The position numbers and the translations under genes are program-made. From NCBI RefSeq assembly GCF_020740795.1, contig NC_067282.1, forward strand, positions 41,941,290-42,005,289: a DNA stretch of 64,000 bases, written 5' to 3'. The notes below the pieces were generated by a model, which searched no databases, had not been told where the DNA came from, and saw nothing but the letters and a program-made list of their open reading frames with translations. Below are positions 25,260-38,037 of this stretch, piece after piece (the first letter of the stretch is position 1; the number at the start of each line of letters is the position of its first letter). This DNA comes from Apus apus (lineage: Eukaryota; Chordata; Aves; Apodiformes; Apodidae).

Positions 25260-26133
25260 ACAAGATGTGAAATGGAGAAATACCTGACACCTCAGCTCCC
25301 GCCCGTTCCCGTCATCCCCGAACATAAGAAATACAGAAGAGACAGTGCCTCGGTTGTAGACCAGTTTTTCACTGACAGCGAAGGGTTGCCTTACAGCATC
25401 AATATGAACGTCTTCCTCCCTGACATTAGCCACCTGAGAACTGGCCTGTACAAATCTCAGCGACCCTGCGTAACCCACATCAAGACAGAGCCGGTCACCA
25501 TCTTCAGTCACCAGAGCGAAACTACTGCCCCTGCCCCTGCCCCAACTCAGGCCCTCCCTGAGTTTACCAGCATCTTCAGCTCCCACCAAACTCCCGATGT
25601 GAACAACATTTTCATCAAGCAGGAGCTTCCTACTCCAGATGTCCACCTTTCTGTCACGCCCCAGCAAGGCCAGTTATATCAGCTCTTGAGCTCACCGGAT
25701 TTAGATATGCCCAACACGACTACTCAGGCAGCCGTGATGGACTCCCTTAGCAATGTCTCCATGCCATCAGCCATGGCGGGCCTTAACACGCTCTCCTCGG
25801 CTGTTCCACAGACTGCGATGAAACAGTTCCAGGCCATCCCCCCATGCACCTACCCCATGCCAAACCAGTTTCTGCAGCAGCAGCAGGCCACTTACTTCCC
25901 TCCTTCGCCCCCGAGCTCAGAGCCTGGGAGTCCAGACAGACAAGCAGAGATGCTACAGAATTTAACCCCTCCTCCATCATATGCTGCAACTATAGCTTCC
26001 AAGCTAGCAATTCACAATCCAAATTTACCAGCGACTCTGCCCATAACCCCCCAGAATATTCAACCAGTCAGATACAACAGGAGAAGTAACCCAGATTTGG
26101 AGAAAAGACGTATCCACTACTGCGACTATCCCG
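25260..26133 (+). CDS. KLF5: KLF5 coding exon 2 (activation and regulatory region)
   Basis: Encodes residues 75-365 and the first base of Gly366. It opens TRCEMEKYLTPQLPPV and ends HYCDYP. It carries most of the transactivation region. Visible motifs are two SUMO-type sites, IKTE at Lys149 and IKQE at Lys194. A Ser/Pro phosphodegron at residues 288-299 (PPSPPSSEPGSP) is the family's GSK3/FBW7-type signal. A PPSY motif at residues 312-315 is the WW-domain ubiquitin-ligase (WWP1-type) docking site. Lys356 matches the acetylated Lys369 of human. Zinc ligand Cys362 of finger 1 lies at the 3' end. Met79 at 25272 has a strong context (G at -3, G at +4) and could start a shorter isoform. Confidence 0.97.
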
Positions 26134-27205
26134 GTAAGAAATCTGTGCTAGAAAATCCCAGCTCTTGCAATAATCTAAGTGTGAACAATTGCAGATAAGG
26201 TGTAAATGGTTTTCTTTAGCTGTAGTCTACACCTAGGGAGAAGCAAGTAATTTCTTGTTAAAGAAGAATTTATCTTCTTTATTGTCTTATTTTGTGTGGC
26301 ACGCTTACATATTCTTTAAATAACTTAAACGCTCTTATTAATGTAATTTGTTAACCTCTTAAATGCCTGAGCTCATTTTACTGTATTACAAAACTTGTAC
26401 CCCATAGGAAAAAAAAAAATTGTGTCTTTTCTAATTTAAGTCAATGCGACCGTGCAGCCTCTGCTCCACTTTGCTCCATCATGAACAGTGGAAGAGACTT
26501 GGTTTGTCCAACGCAGTTCAGCTTAGTTTGAATCCTCCTGGTAGCCAAGGCCCTGTGTCTCCCCTGTTATGAACAGGGAATTCAGCTGCCCGCATAAATA
26601 CATTAAAGGTACCTCTGAAAACTGGGCACAGATGGATTTCCTTTTAGCCTCTTCTCCTACGCAGAATGAGAAGAGGAACTTGACTCTAAACCGTGCCTCC
26701 ATGTAGGACATGATCCCAGATACAAGATGGTCATACCCACCCGAGCTGCGGCTCGTGGTTTATCTCCCCCTTTACCTCCTGTGTGCGGCATGATAAATGC
26801 TCAATGGAAAAGTTAGGTGAAGCCTGGGGTAACAACGACACTGAGCCTGGCTTGAGCAAATTCTCTAGGAAATTTTTAAAAAGCAAAGTCCCCCTCTTGA
26901 GTTTCTAATTTACATAGCAGGTGTTACAGTGCATAGATAGTGGCAGCTAGAGGACCGTACTACATTACGGGGCAGTAAGTCTACCAGAAACATGGATTTT
27001 TCTCTTTTGTGTGTAAAGCAACATATCCCTAGAAGCTTTCTATACCAAATTTTACTTCTAAATTGTGATGGTGTCAGAAGGTAGTAAACCTGACTGTTTC
27101 CAGATAGTACATTAGCAGTGAGTGAGAAAGTTTAAATGTGACATGGAGCGTTCCTGTTCTCCTTACTGAAATGCCTCTCTGCCTTTTTGTTTTGTTTTGT
27201 TTTAG
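26134..27205 (+). other. KLF5: KLF5 intron 2
   Basis: Phase-1 intron with donor GTAAGA at 26134 and acceptor TTTTGTTTTAG ending at 27205, preceded by a strong T-rich tract. If it were retained, the reading frame would run on to a TAA at 26196-26198. That adds about 21 unrelated residues and removes all three zinc fingers. No other feature was recognised. Confidence 0.93.
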
Positions 27206-27265
27206 GCTGCACAAAAGTTTATACAAAGTCTTCTCACTTAAAAGCACACCTGAGAACTCACACGG
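27206..27265 (+). CDS. KLF5: KLF5 coding exon 3 (most of zinc finger 1)
   Basis: A 60-base exon completing Gly366 and encoding Cys367 to Thr385 plus the first base of Gly386. It reads CTKVYTKSSHLKAHLRTHT, which supplies Cys367, His380 and His384 of the first C2H2 finger. His376 and Ala379 lie at the usual DNA-contact positions. The donor is G|GTATGT at 27266. Because the exon is a multiple of three and both flanking introns are phase 1, skipping it would keep the frame and delete finger 1 alone. Confidence 0.96.
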
Positions 27266-28379
27266 GTATGTACTCACTTTGTTTTTCTCTTGGTCATTCA
27301 TGGCTTACACATTTTCTGAGGAAGCAAGCGTGCTTGAGCTGCCATTTTGTCCCTATTTTCTGTAGAGCAGTGTGGGTTCAAGCTGGCGCTTCAGTTAAGA
27401 AAAACCTAAGGTTTGATCAGTGAGAAGAAAAATTGCTTTTATTCTTAATGCAGGTTTTTTTATCTTACAATACAGAACTCAAAATAGTTTAGAATAAAAC
27501 GGCTGGAAATTTTCAATCTAAAATGCCGTAAGATGTTGAAAAAAAAAAGCTATTTTTTCCCCACTGAATAATTAATGAAGTGTAGTAAACATGTTACAGT
27601 TTTCAGAATTTATCTAAATAAATAGGATTTACTGGTTTGGGCTTTTTCTTTGACCTGTTAGAATTATTTAATCTTAGAATTTTGAGAAGCATCATGAAAA
27701 CTCCCAACATACCTCCATTTGCTTCATCCATAGCCTTAAGTGTGCATTTACTTCTTTTTTTTTTTTTTTAAGACAGGTGGTTCTTTAGATTTATTTTAAA
27801 AAACCCCACAATTTCCATTTTTTGTTGGTGAAAGACATTAAAATGGAGGAAACGAAAGGTGTCTGTGTGTTGCATTTGTCCCTTGATCAAATTCTGCCTG
27901 CAGCTACAGAGGCAGTCCCAGTTCATGGGCCTGCATGGAGCAGAGCTGGGGACAGGACAGTTGCCTGTGAGTGGGCACAGAAGCCACGTGTGCAGAGAAC
28001 AGCAGCTGGGGAAAGGAACTGCCCTCGGTGCTCTTCCTAAGTGTTCACCTGCTGAGGCAGGGGGAAGGAGGAGAGAGGGAAACGGGGAGAAAAACGCAGC
28101 TCACGGACAGCACGCCTGAAACTATTTAGGACAGCTGGGATCTTAGTACAGAACTGCTTATGCTAAATCAGTGGAAAGCACATGACTGATTTTGTAAAGA
28201 AATAAATGAGTGGGCTGCAACTCCTGTTTTCAAAGCTGAGTATGAATCCCAGCCCTTTTATGTGTGGATCTTGATTGAGAGCAAAGCACGAGTCACAGTT
28301 CAAGCGACTCGCTTACTGAAGCAGGCTGTCAGGGCTACGGCTGTGCCCTTCAAGTAATGTTTTTTCACCTAAGTTTAAA

Positions 28380-29120
28380 ACAAAAGTCAAAACAAAACTT
28401 AGCATGAGCTATGATATAACAAAATGTTTCACTGTCTCTATGGAAACAAGGCCTTCTATTCAGCAGCTATTTTGAATGGATCGTTGGATTATCGTAAAGA
28501 AATTGAGTATCTCCAGGCTAAATGTTACTATGGAAATTTTGTTTTGATAAATGAAAGAGTTATCTGTGTTGCAGTCTCAGTAAAAAAATTAAAGCAACTG
28601 TACAAAGGTTATTGCTTTATATTAGTAATAGACTAAACAAGAACACTCCTTATTTTGCAAAAACAAATGTATTTTTTATACATATAATCACTCATTACCA
28701 GTAAACTCAGTAAAAAATAAGTATTCTCAAAAGGCTATAGACATAAATAATGTCAGAGAGTATAATCCCATTGCTCTTCAATAAATCATCTGTAAGTTTA
28801 AGAGTATGTGATTTCCACTTACGCACTTTAGCCAGCAAGTAAATACCAGTTTTAAATATCTCGCTTGCTATTTTACAGTAACTAGGAAGAGAGATAAAAT
28901 AAAAGCTTTAGTCTAAAAATTAACATGACACAGTAATAATTTTAAACATATATTTTTCATTTTTAAAAATCAATTGATATCTTTCTTGCACCTTCAGTAG
29001 TAATGACTTCAGGGTTTATAAAGTTAATGCTTATATGCACAGAAATACATACCACATTGCTAATACATATAGTGCTGAGGGTCATTGATGTTTATTGTTG
29101 CCTTCACTTTTTTACCTAAT
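28380..29120. promoter_or_regulatory. Candidate intronic regulatory element
   Basis: An AT-rich, repeat-free block with dense motif-like words, including GTCTCTATGGAAAC at 28434-28447 (RFX half-site-like), TGATAAAT near 28545 and ATTGATATC near 28973-28982. The 70-codon open frame at 28424-28636 has no recognisable protein. The composition resembles conserved non-coding elements, but conservation cannot be judged from one sequence. Treat it as a suggestion only. Confidence 0.2.
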
Positions 29121-30832
29121 AGATATTTGACCTTAGTAATGTGGATAAATGTGCAAAGGTCAGAGAAGCTGATGTATTCATGGAAAGAGGAATGTTGTTT
29201 TAGATAAAAATCTAGTGAACTTAAGCAGGTCTGTAATACAAAGGGTCTTCTAGGGAGGTGAATGAAGGGATAAACTGTCCAAAGTGTGCTTTACATGCAA
29301 GAATGTCCCTATCCTGTTACCTGCACTATTTCAGAGTCTGCATTAGTTTAACTCTCTTGAATATTTACTTAATACTTGAACATTTCCAACACCGATTCTG
29401 GTCTCTGCTTTAACATACAGTTGAAATGTCTATTACCCAGTACTGTAAAGCGGTTTACTGAATGTTAAGGTAAACGGGCGCAAACTCAGGAAAATCTGTG
29501 AAGTTGCACAGCTTCTCCATGAGTGCAGGAAAATCTCACTATTGGTCTCCAAAGAGAAGGGCTTGATGCCGAGGGCTAAATTTGGGTGTGTGCCTCTTTG
29601 CACCGCATCCCCCAGAACTATGAATTCATATGGAGCTATTGAGCTTTGATTTTTTTATTACTATTTTTTTTGTTTATAAAAAGTGCTCTTGCGAAGCTTT
29701 TACCTTCAAAGTCTAAAGCAAGTGTCACGTAATCCTTTTTAATAAAGTTGTGTGTGATATTCTTTCAAATCCCTTCAGGGATAGCAGACCTGTTTATCTG
29801 GCTAAACCCGTTCTTTAGTAATCATGGACCACTGAAGTTGTTTTCTCCTTATTCTTAGTTTCTTAACAATACCTTCTAAATTGGCTGCAGTCTCTCTCTC
29901 ATCCCAAACCAGTCCCCGCCCTTCTCAGCAATCTGTCATCTTAAAATGAAAGCCTGCAGCAAAGTTTGTCTGCCATTTGAAGTCAAGACAGACCTTATGG
30001 TTTTCCTTTTGTATTGGAAAATCTCAGCCCTTTTACAGTATTTATTTAGCAGCCTTTCTCTTCTGAAGAGCTTTACTGGGTTTAGTAGACATTTATCTGA
30101 GAAAAAAACACAAACGACTAAGGGAAATGTTGTTTTTTGATAGGTGGAATGTAGGCTTTTTCCCAATTCAGATATGAAAACACTGTCAGAATTTATAAAT
30201 TACATTTAAATAAAACTATAGGAAATGGACAAGAGGGAAATTTCTTAAATTTTTCTGCTTAGGTGTTCCTAAGGTGTTTACCTTATTCAAAGTCAGGTGG
30301 GATAAGCTGGTATAATTTTTCTGACGTAATGTAGTTACACTGGACTTTTGCTGTTGATTAGGAACCCAGTATTCCTATAAAAAGATAAAGCAAGGTTAAT
30401 GTATTTGTGGCAGTTGCTGAACCAAGTACCCATTTTTATTTCTCTACGTAATGTTTCAGCATTTGTAAACTGCAAAGTAAATTTTAGTTGTTGGAAAACT
30501 GATAGCCCCACAATTGAACAAGAACAAAGATGAGAATTCTGCAAAAGTAAAAGGACATTTTTTATTTGTCTCCATGCAGTTCTGGAGCAGATGTCTGGTA
30601 CATTTTAATGCCTTAAAACACTTCAGTATAGTATCTTAACTTGATATCCATTATTCCTGAGACAGATAACATGGTGTTCAGTATGCTAAAGTAGCTGTTG
30701 GAACATCTCTCAAAGCAGATTGAATTTTTTGACCTTTTGAAACAGGGATTGTCTTTTACAATAAATGTACCTGTTAGTCATGGAACAAGTTTCATTTCAT
30801 AACTGGCATTGTGCAACTACAGTATATGACGT

Positions 30833-30844
30833 GGGGGGGGGGGG
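30833..30844 (+). repeat. Poly(G) run of 12
   Basis: Twelve consecutive G bases in an otherwise AT-rich intron. Such runs are length-unstable and error-prone in sequencing, so the exact count is uncertain. Confidence 0.85.
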
Positions 30845-33800
30845 TTATACATTTACTGTGGACTGTCCAACAGTAAAACCACCTTACGGCTCTAGCGTAA
30901 CAGCTATGTGTCCAACTTGAAAAACGTGCCAGATGTCAGTGGAAATCAGTTAACTTTTGTGTTGTAGGTAAACTTCCTTCGGTTCTTTCTCTGGCATCCA
31001 AGTACATACATGTATCACAAGTGATCCTTTAGAAACAGCGGTCCTATAACTTATCCTGTTAGATTTCTTTTTATGTTAAAAATTTGGACTGTGGAAGTTG
31101 AGCCTTTTGATACGCAGGCACCTGGAATACCCTACTAACACTGCAGAAGATCTGCTGGCTCAAGGGTGGAGGTTTTTAAAATTATTTCTGTGAACAGCTG
31201 CACACTTCAGAATTGTGTATGGTTTTAAGAGGAGAAATCTGTCATTGTTTTGAACACATCAAGACATGCACATTGAGGACATTTTCCAGCTGCATGTTGG
31301 TTTTCTGTATACAGAGTCTTTGTACAGGCATGTTCTCTGGTCACATGGTAGGCTTGCCATTAATAGTTTCTAGCATTAACTGCAAAACTATTTCATCTCT
31401 ATCTATAGATCTAGTTTGTATTTGGTGATGGGAAGTGGAAGCCGAGATAACTCAAGAGAAATGGCATTTCTCTAAATGAGATGCACTCAAAATACTTCCA
31501 CTGTCCCTAGTTATTTCAAATGTTGATGTAGGCAAGGGACAGCTGCTGACTTGTGTGGTTTCTCAAGGTGTTAAACATTTTATTTTATTTTAAATCTCTG
31601 CCTCTATAGATCCAGAATTAGGCTCTGATGGTATATCAGAGTTAGAACCAGTTGTGCATGATAGATCTCAGCAATCCGTACAACTTTGGGCTCTGAGTTT
31701 ACCATATCTTTATGTGGTAGTACCATGTAGAATTGACTGGGAATTCAGGATGCTCATTGTTTTGAAGGGAAGGAGAGTGGTAGTTGGACTCCTGCTGGAA
31801 AAAAAGCACCCTATGAAAACATGTATTAACTCAATTCACCCTGAGACTCTAGGTGAGGGATTTCACTCACGTTGTACAAATGGGGAATGGAGGCCCCAAA
31901 AGGCTCTGCCTTTCTCATGGTTACAGTGTTCCATGTACATAGCAAACCTCATCCTGGAAAAACCTTTGCATCGTTAAAATAGCTGTTAAGTAATATTTCT
32001 CTGCAAATTCTGCTTATTTAATCTGCTAGATGAGTCAGTTGCACAGGTTATACTTTAAGGAGGTGTCAGTAAATGCGATCATTGAAAGAGACAATAAGGA
32101 AAAATGGAAGAGAGTTAAATAAAACTGTTGACAAAGTGCATTGAAGTGCAGTGTTGCTAGATGCTGCTGGAGAATATGCTGATATCTTTTATTTATGAAT
32201 TCTGCTAAATCCATTAGTTGTGTGTGTGAGAAATGGAAGTACATTTTCCTTTGTGCGCCACAGTTTAAGGGAAAATAATGCCTTTTTTTTTTGTTTCCAC
32301 TTTGTGAATCATCACAGATCTTGGGATTAATTGATCCAGTTCTTCATCTGTAGTCATAACCTAAATGCAACATGTTCAAATGTGTCTCAAAAGATATCTT
32401 AGCAACATGAACCTACATTTTAATTAACTGTTACTGGTCATTCACATCTGTGTCCAGCATGCAGTTTTTATGAAGCAAGAGTGAAATTCCAGGGTGTCAG
32501 GTGAGGGGTACTCCTGTTAGATTTTAGATACTGAAAAGAAAAGCCTAATATTTTCTTTTTGATTAAAAGCCTAGAAAGTCCCTCTAAGCATGAAAAACTG
32601 TTGTTTCTGTCAATTGCTCCCTGAGAGGATTAAACTTCAGTTCCAGGATATTTGATTCCTGATAAGGAAACTGTTGACCTAAGAGACTGGCTTTAAATAT
32701 AGTTCATTTTGAGACCGCCCTACATAGGCTAATATAGTACCAAGATTCACAGCAATTGCTGATGATTAAAACTTTCCATTATATGATTAGACATTCCTTA
32801 TTGTAATTAATTTCTGAGCTTGACTGGGACGATTGACTCCTGGTTCCAGGGTGGTGTGTTGTTTGTTGTTTGTTAGATGACCTGCACCTCCCATTGGTGA
32901 AAGATTAGAAACATTTAAGTAATGTCCTAGTTTAGTCTGAGTATCTTGGTAGCAGCATTCCTGTCCTGTCAGGCTGCATTATTTATATTCAGTGATCTCT
33001 AACAACTCTGATTAAGGACATATTAAAACCTTTGATTTTGGCAAGTGTACAGTGCTTTGCTTTGAGTCAAAATAGCTTTAGTGTATTGCTTTCAGTATTT
33101 TTTTTTTTAATGTGTGTGCATAAAGTAGATGGAAATCTGGAAGTCTACAGTACATGTTTAATAAATTCCATTTTAAGAGCACCTCTTATCTGACTGTACA
33201 AGAGCCAGTGTTACTGGTGTGAGAGCTAAAGAGCTGTTCTTGCACCACAGGCATAGATGAAGAAATGTGTTCTTCAGAACAGGACTTGTAGACACAGCCA
33301 TGCACCCCAGATGGCATGGATTTCTTATAAACCTACTTTAAAAAAAAATTCCTTTCCTCTTTGTTTGCATATCTCCTTGAAGAGAGACCACCTCTGTTAA
33401 GACAGACTGTTATGCCAGAAAGAAAATAAACCATTGCCCAGGCCAGTCAAGATTCCCCAGTAATCCTTGATCTGCGTAAGACAACACTTAGCCAAACAAG
33501 AGTGCTTGAAGCGCTGGTGGGAGCTCTGAGAAGATAATGCCTTCTGCACCTCTATAGTGAGAAAGTGAATGGTGCACAACTCTTTTGACCATCCTTGTTA
33601 CTTACCAGTCTGTTATCTTTTTTCCTGTTTGTGCTTTTGTTAGAAACAGATCAAATACTGCTTGACTTATCGGTGATCAGACTTGGAAAGTGCATACAGC
33701 TCTCTGTGACAGGATTCCTTAAAATTCTGTTTCGCTATGAAGTAGCACTTAATGCTCACCCTCTAGCTCTTGCTATACTGGTCTGAGGCTTTATCACATT

Positions 33801-36800
33801 TTAAAAAGTGCAGCATATGTTTTTCGTTTGTATCACCAGTGGGCTGGATGTTTCAAGGCCTAAATTTATTTTGTCACTCACAAAATAAGTTGGACAAACC
33901 TTGTCTGCCATTAGCATTCTGATTCATCTTCATCTTGGACAACAAAGAATTTAAGTGTGCTAAAGAGCTTTGAAACAACTGAGGGTTGGTTTTTGTTTGT
34001 TGGTTTTTTTTAAAATTTTGAAATTTCAGCTTTCTGCTCTTTCTCTAAAAAAAACCCACCTTAAAAAAAGAGCAAAACCCCAACCAACAAGCTGCCTTTA
34101 CCAATGGCTGCAGAACTTAGTCCATGGCAGAAGTCTAATTTTCTGTACACTCTGGGACCAAAAAACTTGAATGAGTGCAGAAATACACCCAAGCAAGTAC
34201 TTTTAGTTCCAGTCAGCCTGGAAGAGACCAGCGTTAAAAACCGTGATTCTATGAACCACAGGAAAGCCATTTCAGGCAAGCTACAACAGAGGGAAAACAT
34301 TTAATTTGTTCTTATTTTTTCTAAAATTTGAGGTGATAGCATGTCAGGAAGTTAAGACAACTGATGTTAAGATGTGAAAAATTTGAAAACAAATGCACCA
34401 GAAAACGTTTTACTTTTACACCCTTACGAGCTGTAATTAGGTGCTGTCTTTTGGGCAGTCTTTGAAAAGTGTGCTCCTTTTTTTTCCTCAAGGAAGCTGC
34501 AAACTCAGCACTCTGACAGAAATTTCTGATAGTAAAAAAGAGAAGTTGCAGGCATTGGCTGGTGTGATACCTGTATTTGGATTTCTGCATGCCAACTGAG
34601 TTGCCTAACTTTAAGTTTGAAACTCTGGCACTTGCTGTTCGCAGTTTAAAGAACTTTTTAAAAGTTTAAAGTTTTTTAATTTAGAGAAGGGCATCCTAGC
34701 AATGAATTGCAGAAATTAAGTCACACAATTCCTTGGTGACTTGACTAACATTTTCTTGTTAATGGGGACATTCATCACTAATGGAGGTTTTCAGTGACTC
34801 GTTTTTCCCGAACAGAATTTAAAATGTTTTCTCAAACAGAGGCTACATCTAGAAGATAAAACTGAGTGCCACCCCACTCCACTGGTGGCTCTTACCCAAA
34901 TGAGCGTGGCCACTATGGTCACTGCCAATGGCTAGAATTAATGTTAGGAAAGCAATCAGTGTATTTTGAAACAAATAACCCCAAGAAGATAAATTAAAGG
35001 GAGAAAAGCCAGCGTGGTGTGCCTCACTGGGCCAGACCATTCTCTTGTGGTATCGGCAAGGATCCCAAACCTTGGGATCTGCCTTGGAGTAGTTTACCTG
35101 TTGAAGTGGCTGGTTAGGTTTGCATGCTATATGTGGATATGCAGGCATCCTTTGATGTCGTTGCAATCTCACAGCATTATAAATAATTGTTTTTAACAGA
35201 CAGATACATTGCAAGCAAAATAGTCTCCTTTCAGGTTAAACTCCCTTATCTTTTGCTAGATGCTTTCTGTAAAACAGCTTCCAAACTAAACATTATGGCT
35301 TTAAATTTCTGTGCTCAAATACAAGTCTGTTTCTCATGCTCCACAAGTGTATTTTTTTAAACTGGAGAATGGATACATATTCACAGCTCAAGAACTTAAA
35401 AATATATTTTGTGATGTATAAGCCTAGCAAAATATTTTAAATCAGTGATACTGGAAGGAGGTTATGCAGAAACCCAATTAAACTTATGAAATCCCAATCC
35501 TGTTGAAGTATAATTTAAAGGAAAGCAGTTCTGTTTCCCAGAAGTGCTGTGTATAACATTTCTGGCTTGGGAAGAAAGAGTTGGAGTGTGCTATTTGGCT
35601 GGAAATCGGTACCAGCTTCCTCCATGGTGTTTTAGTTGAACAGTGTTGACATTCTAACAAATCCCGTGGAAGCTCCCCTGAAGTGGAGGAGTTAGCTGTT
35701 TTCTTGCATTTACAGTGAAATATCTGCTTGATACCATGATCATATTCCAGTAACCGAGCCGTACTGCCTTCGTATTTGATGACCAGTGGCATTCTTGGTT
35801 TAACACCCTACAGAAACCCTAAATTGCTGGAGGAAAACCAAATATTTCTGAAACTTTACAGCTACTGTATTTTGCACAATCATTAAAGTAAACAAATCTT
35901 ACATTACTATGTAGCCAATTAAAACAGTGGATAAAGGGTTCAGTGTCCCTTGTTGTGTATACCTGCTTTTTAAAAATAAATCTTCAACCCCAGATTTCTC
36001 AGCACTTCAAAGGCAGCATAGCAAAGAAGTAGGATCAATTCAGAAAATATGTAATGTGAGGCTCTTTTTCCCTTGCCTCAGGAACTTAAGTGACAAAAAG
36101 CAGTGTGTATATGTTGAGAAATTTCTACCAGCTAGTTGCTCTTCTGCTTTCTTTAACAGAGTGAAAGTAATCTCCACCTTCTTTTTCTTGCCCCCCTTCT
36201 TTCTTGCCCAAAAGGAAAACATTTGAAATTGATTCAGTTTTTAAATAGAACTTTCCAACGGAAACTAGCATTACAAACATAGATATTCAGTGTTTTACCC
36301 CTAGGATTTATTCAAAATAATCTGGGCCTCAACATTGGCGCTAAAAATACATTTTCCAGTTCTCATTTGGCCAAAGCAGGGGTTAAAAGCAGCATTCTGG
36401 CTTTAATTTCCAGTACATAAAAGTAACACTGTTAAAACAAATCTCTGTAAGGCACCATCTTCTTCCCCTCTGCTCATCCTCTGCGCGTTGCTCAATTTAG
36501 CTCAGGTCTGCAGAAGTTGGCCAGCAAGGAGGAGCAGTGATGTTCTTCATGGCACTTCCTAGCTTTTCCCCTGAGCAATGCCATTGCCTGGGAGAATTTG
36601 TGGCTGAGGCAGGTGCTGAAGTGACCAAGACAGTGGGGTAAATTTCCTGATAGTGTCTCTGGGGAGCTGCAGTTTGATGGGAGTCTGGGCATTGGATTCA
36701 GTGTTGACCTGGAAGCTTTGCCGTCCAGCAAGGTGCGGCGTTCACCACTGCCCCAGCTGCTGGCAGTTCACATGCCTGTTCATATCACCTGCTGATGCTG

Positions 36801-37724
36801 CTCACAGGTTAGAAAAAGTTTTAATGAGGGGCAGCAGTTTTGTTTGCACTGAAACAGGGTCCCACCTACGTGGGACAACTTTGAGACTGCTTTTCTGGTA
36901 CTGTGTTGTGTGACACACATTGAAGTTTCACATTCTTCAGTACCTTCTCATGCCAAGTTTGGAAACTGTGATTTTAATCTCCTGGTCCCCATTCCTATCT
37001 GGTTTGGTGTGGATACTCCTAGGCTTTTGTTCAACAAGTGCTGTTTCTCAGCTTGTTTACCATTTTTCTTTCCCTATGTAATTCTGAAAAATGGAGAATT
37101 CTACAAGTGTTTGGAGTATACAGCAGAGACCTGACCATATATATGCTCTCTCTGGGTAGTTAGAGTGGAAGAATCACAAGACTGAGAGTTTAGCACCAAG
37201 TATAATATGAGAGTTTTAAGTGAAGAATTCTAAAGAAGAGGTTGAAACTAATATGGTGGAAGAGGGAAAAGAAGGAGAGAAAGAAAGAAATACACTGTCT
37301 TAAGGTGCTTCAAATGCAGGAATAATGAGTTTATGCAATGTCCATGTTGTTTGTGTGTTTTAACACAAAGTGTTCACAGAAATCTCCCTGGTGCCGTTAC
37401 TGTGGATCAGCAGTGCAGTCTTTTACTGACTGCGTTAATAACCCAGTTAATATATATTAAAGATGATAAATGTATTGCAAAAGATCCCTTGCTGAACAGA
37501 GACCTTTCCTGTCATTCTGCAATGAAGACCAGGCATTGGTCTTTATCCTCAACTGGCTTCTCAGATGTTAGAAAAGCTTTATGCACCAGGTTTGAATGAA
37601 ATCTGTATGTTAAAACTATAGTATATGTTGCATGATCCTGTCTTGTAGATCATGCCAGTCTTCAGTCAACATCAGGCGAAGTAAATTCAACTGTGATAGA
37701 AATTTGTAATAATTTGTGTTCTGA

Positions 37725-38037
37725 ATTCATAGAATCACAGAATGGTTAGAGTTGGAAGGGACCTTAAAGGTCATCTATTTCCAGCTCCTCTGCATGGGCT
37801 GGGACACCTCCCATTAGACCAGGTTACTCAGGACTCTATCCAACCTGGTCTTGAACACTTCCAGGGATGGGGCATCCACAGCCTCCCTTGGGCAACCTGT
37901 TCCAGGGTCTCATCACCCTCACACTAAAGAGTTTCTTCCTAATGTCTAACCTAAATGTCCCCTCTTCCAGTTTTTGATCCATTACCCCTTGTCCTCTTAC
38001 TACAAGCCCTTGTAAAAAGTCCCTTCCCAGCTTTACC
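37725..38037 (-). mobile_element. CR1 LINE 3' fragment in KLF5 intron 3 (antisense)
   Basis: Starts at 'attcatagaatcacagaatg' (reversed CR1 tail) and runs through 'gaacacttccagggatggg', 'cctaatgtctaacctaaat' and 'ctacaagcccttgtaaaaag'. About 310 bases remain on the strand opposite to KLF5. It is the same 3'-end class as the copy at 13953-14356. The open frames at 37742-37927 and 37836-38039 are shadows of it. Confidence 0.92.

Noticed and set aside
27187..27423. 78-codon frame containing exon 3
   Set aside because: It is only KLF5 exon 3 with intron read-through on both sides, not a separate zinc-finger gene.
34190..34260. Possible CR1 tail ('ccgtgattctatgaacc')
   Set aside because: Only a few bases resemble the CR1 tail, and the adjoining sequence does not match a CR1 3' end.
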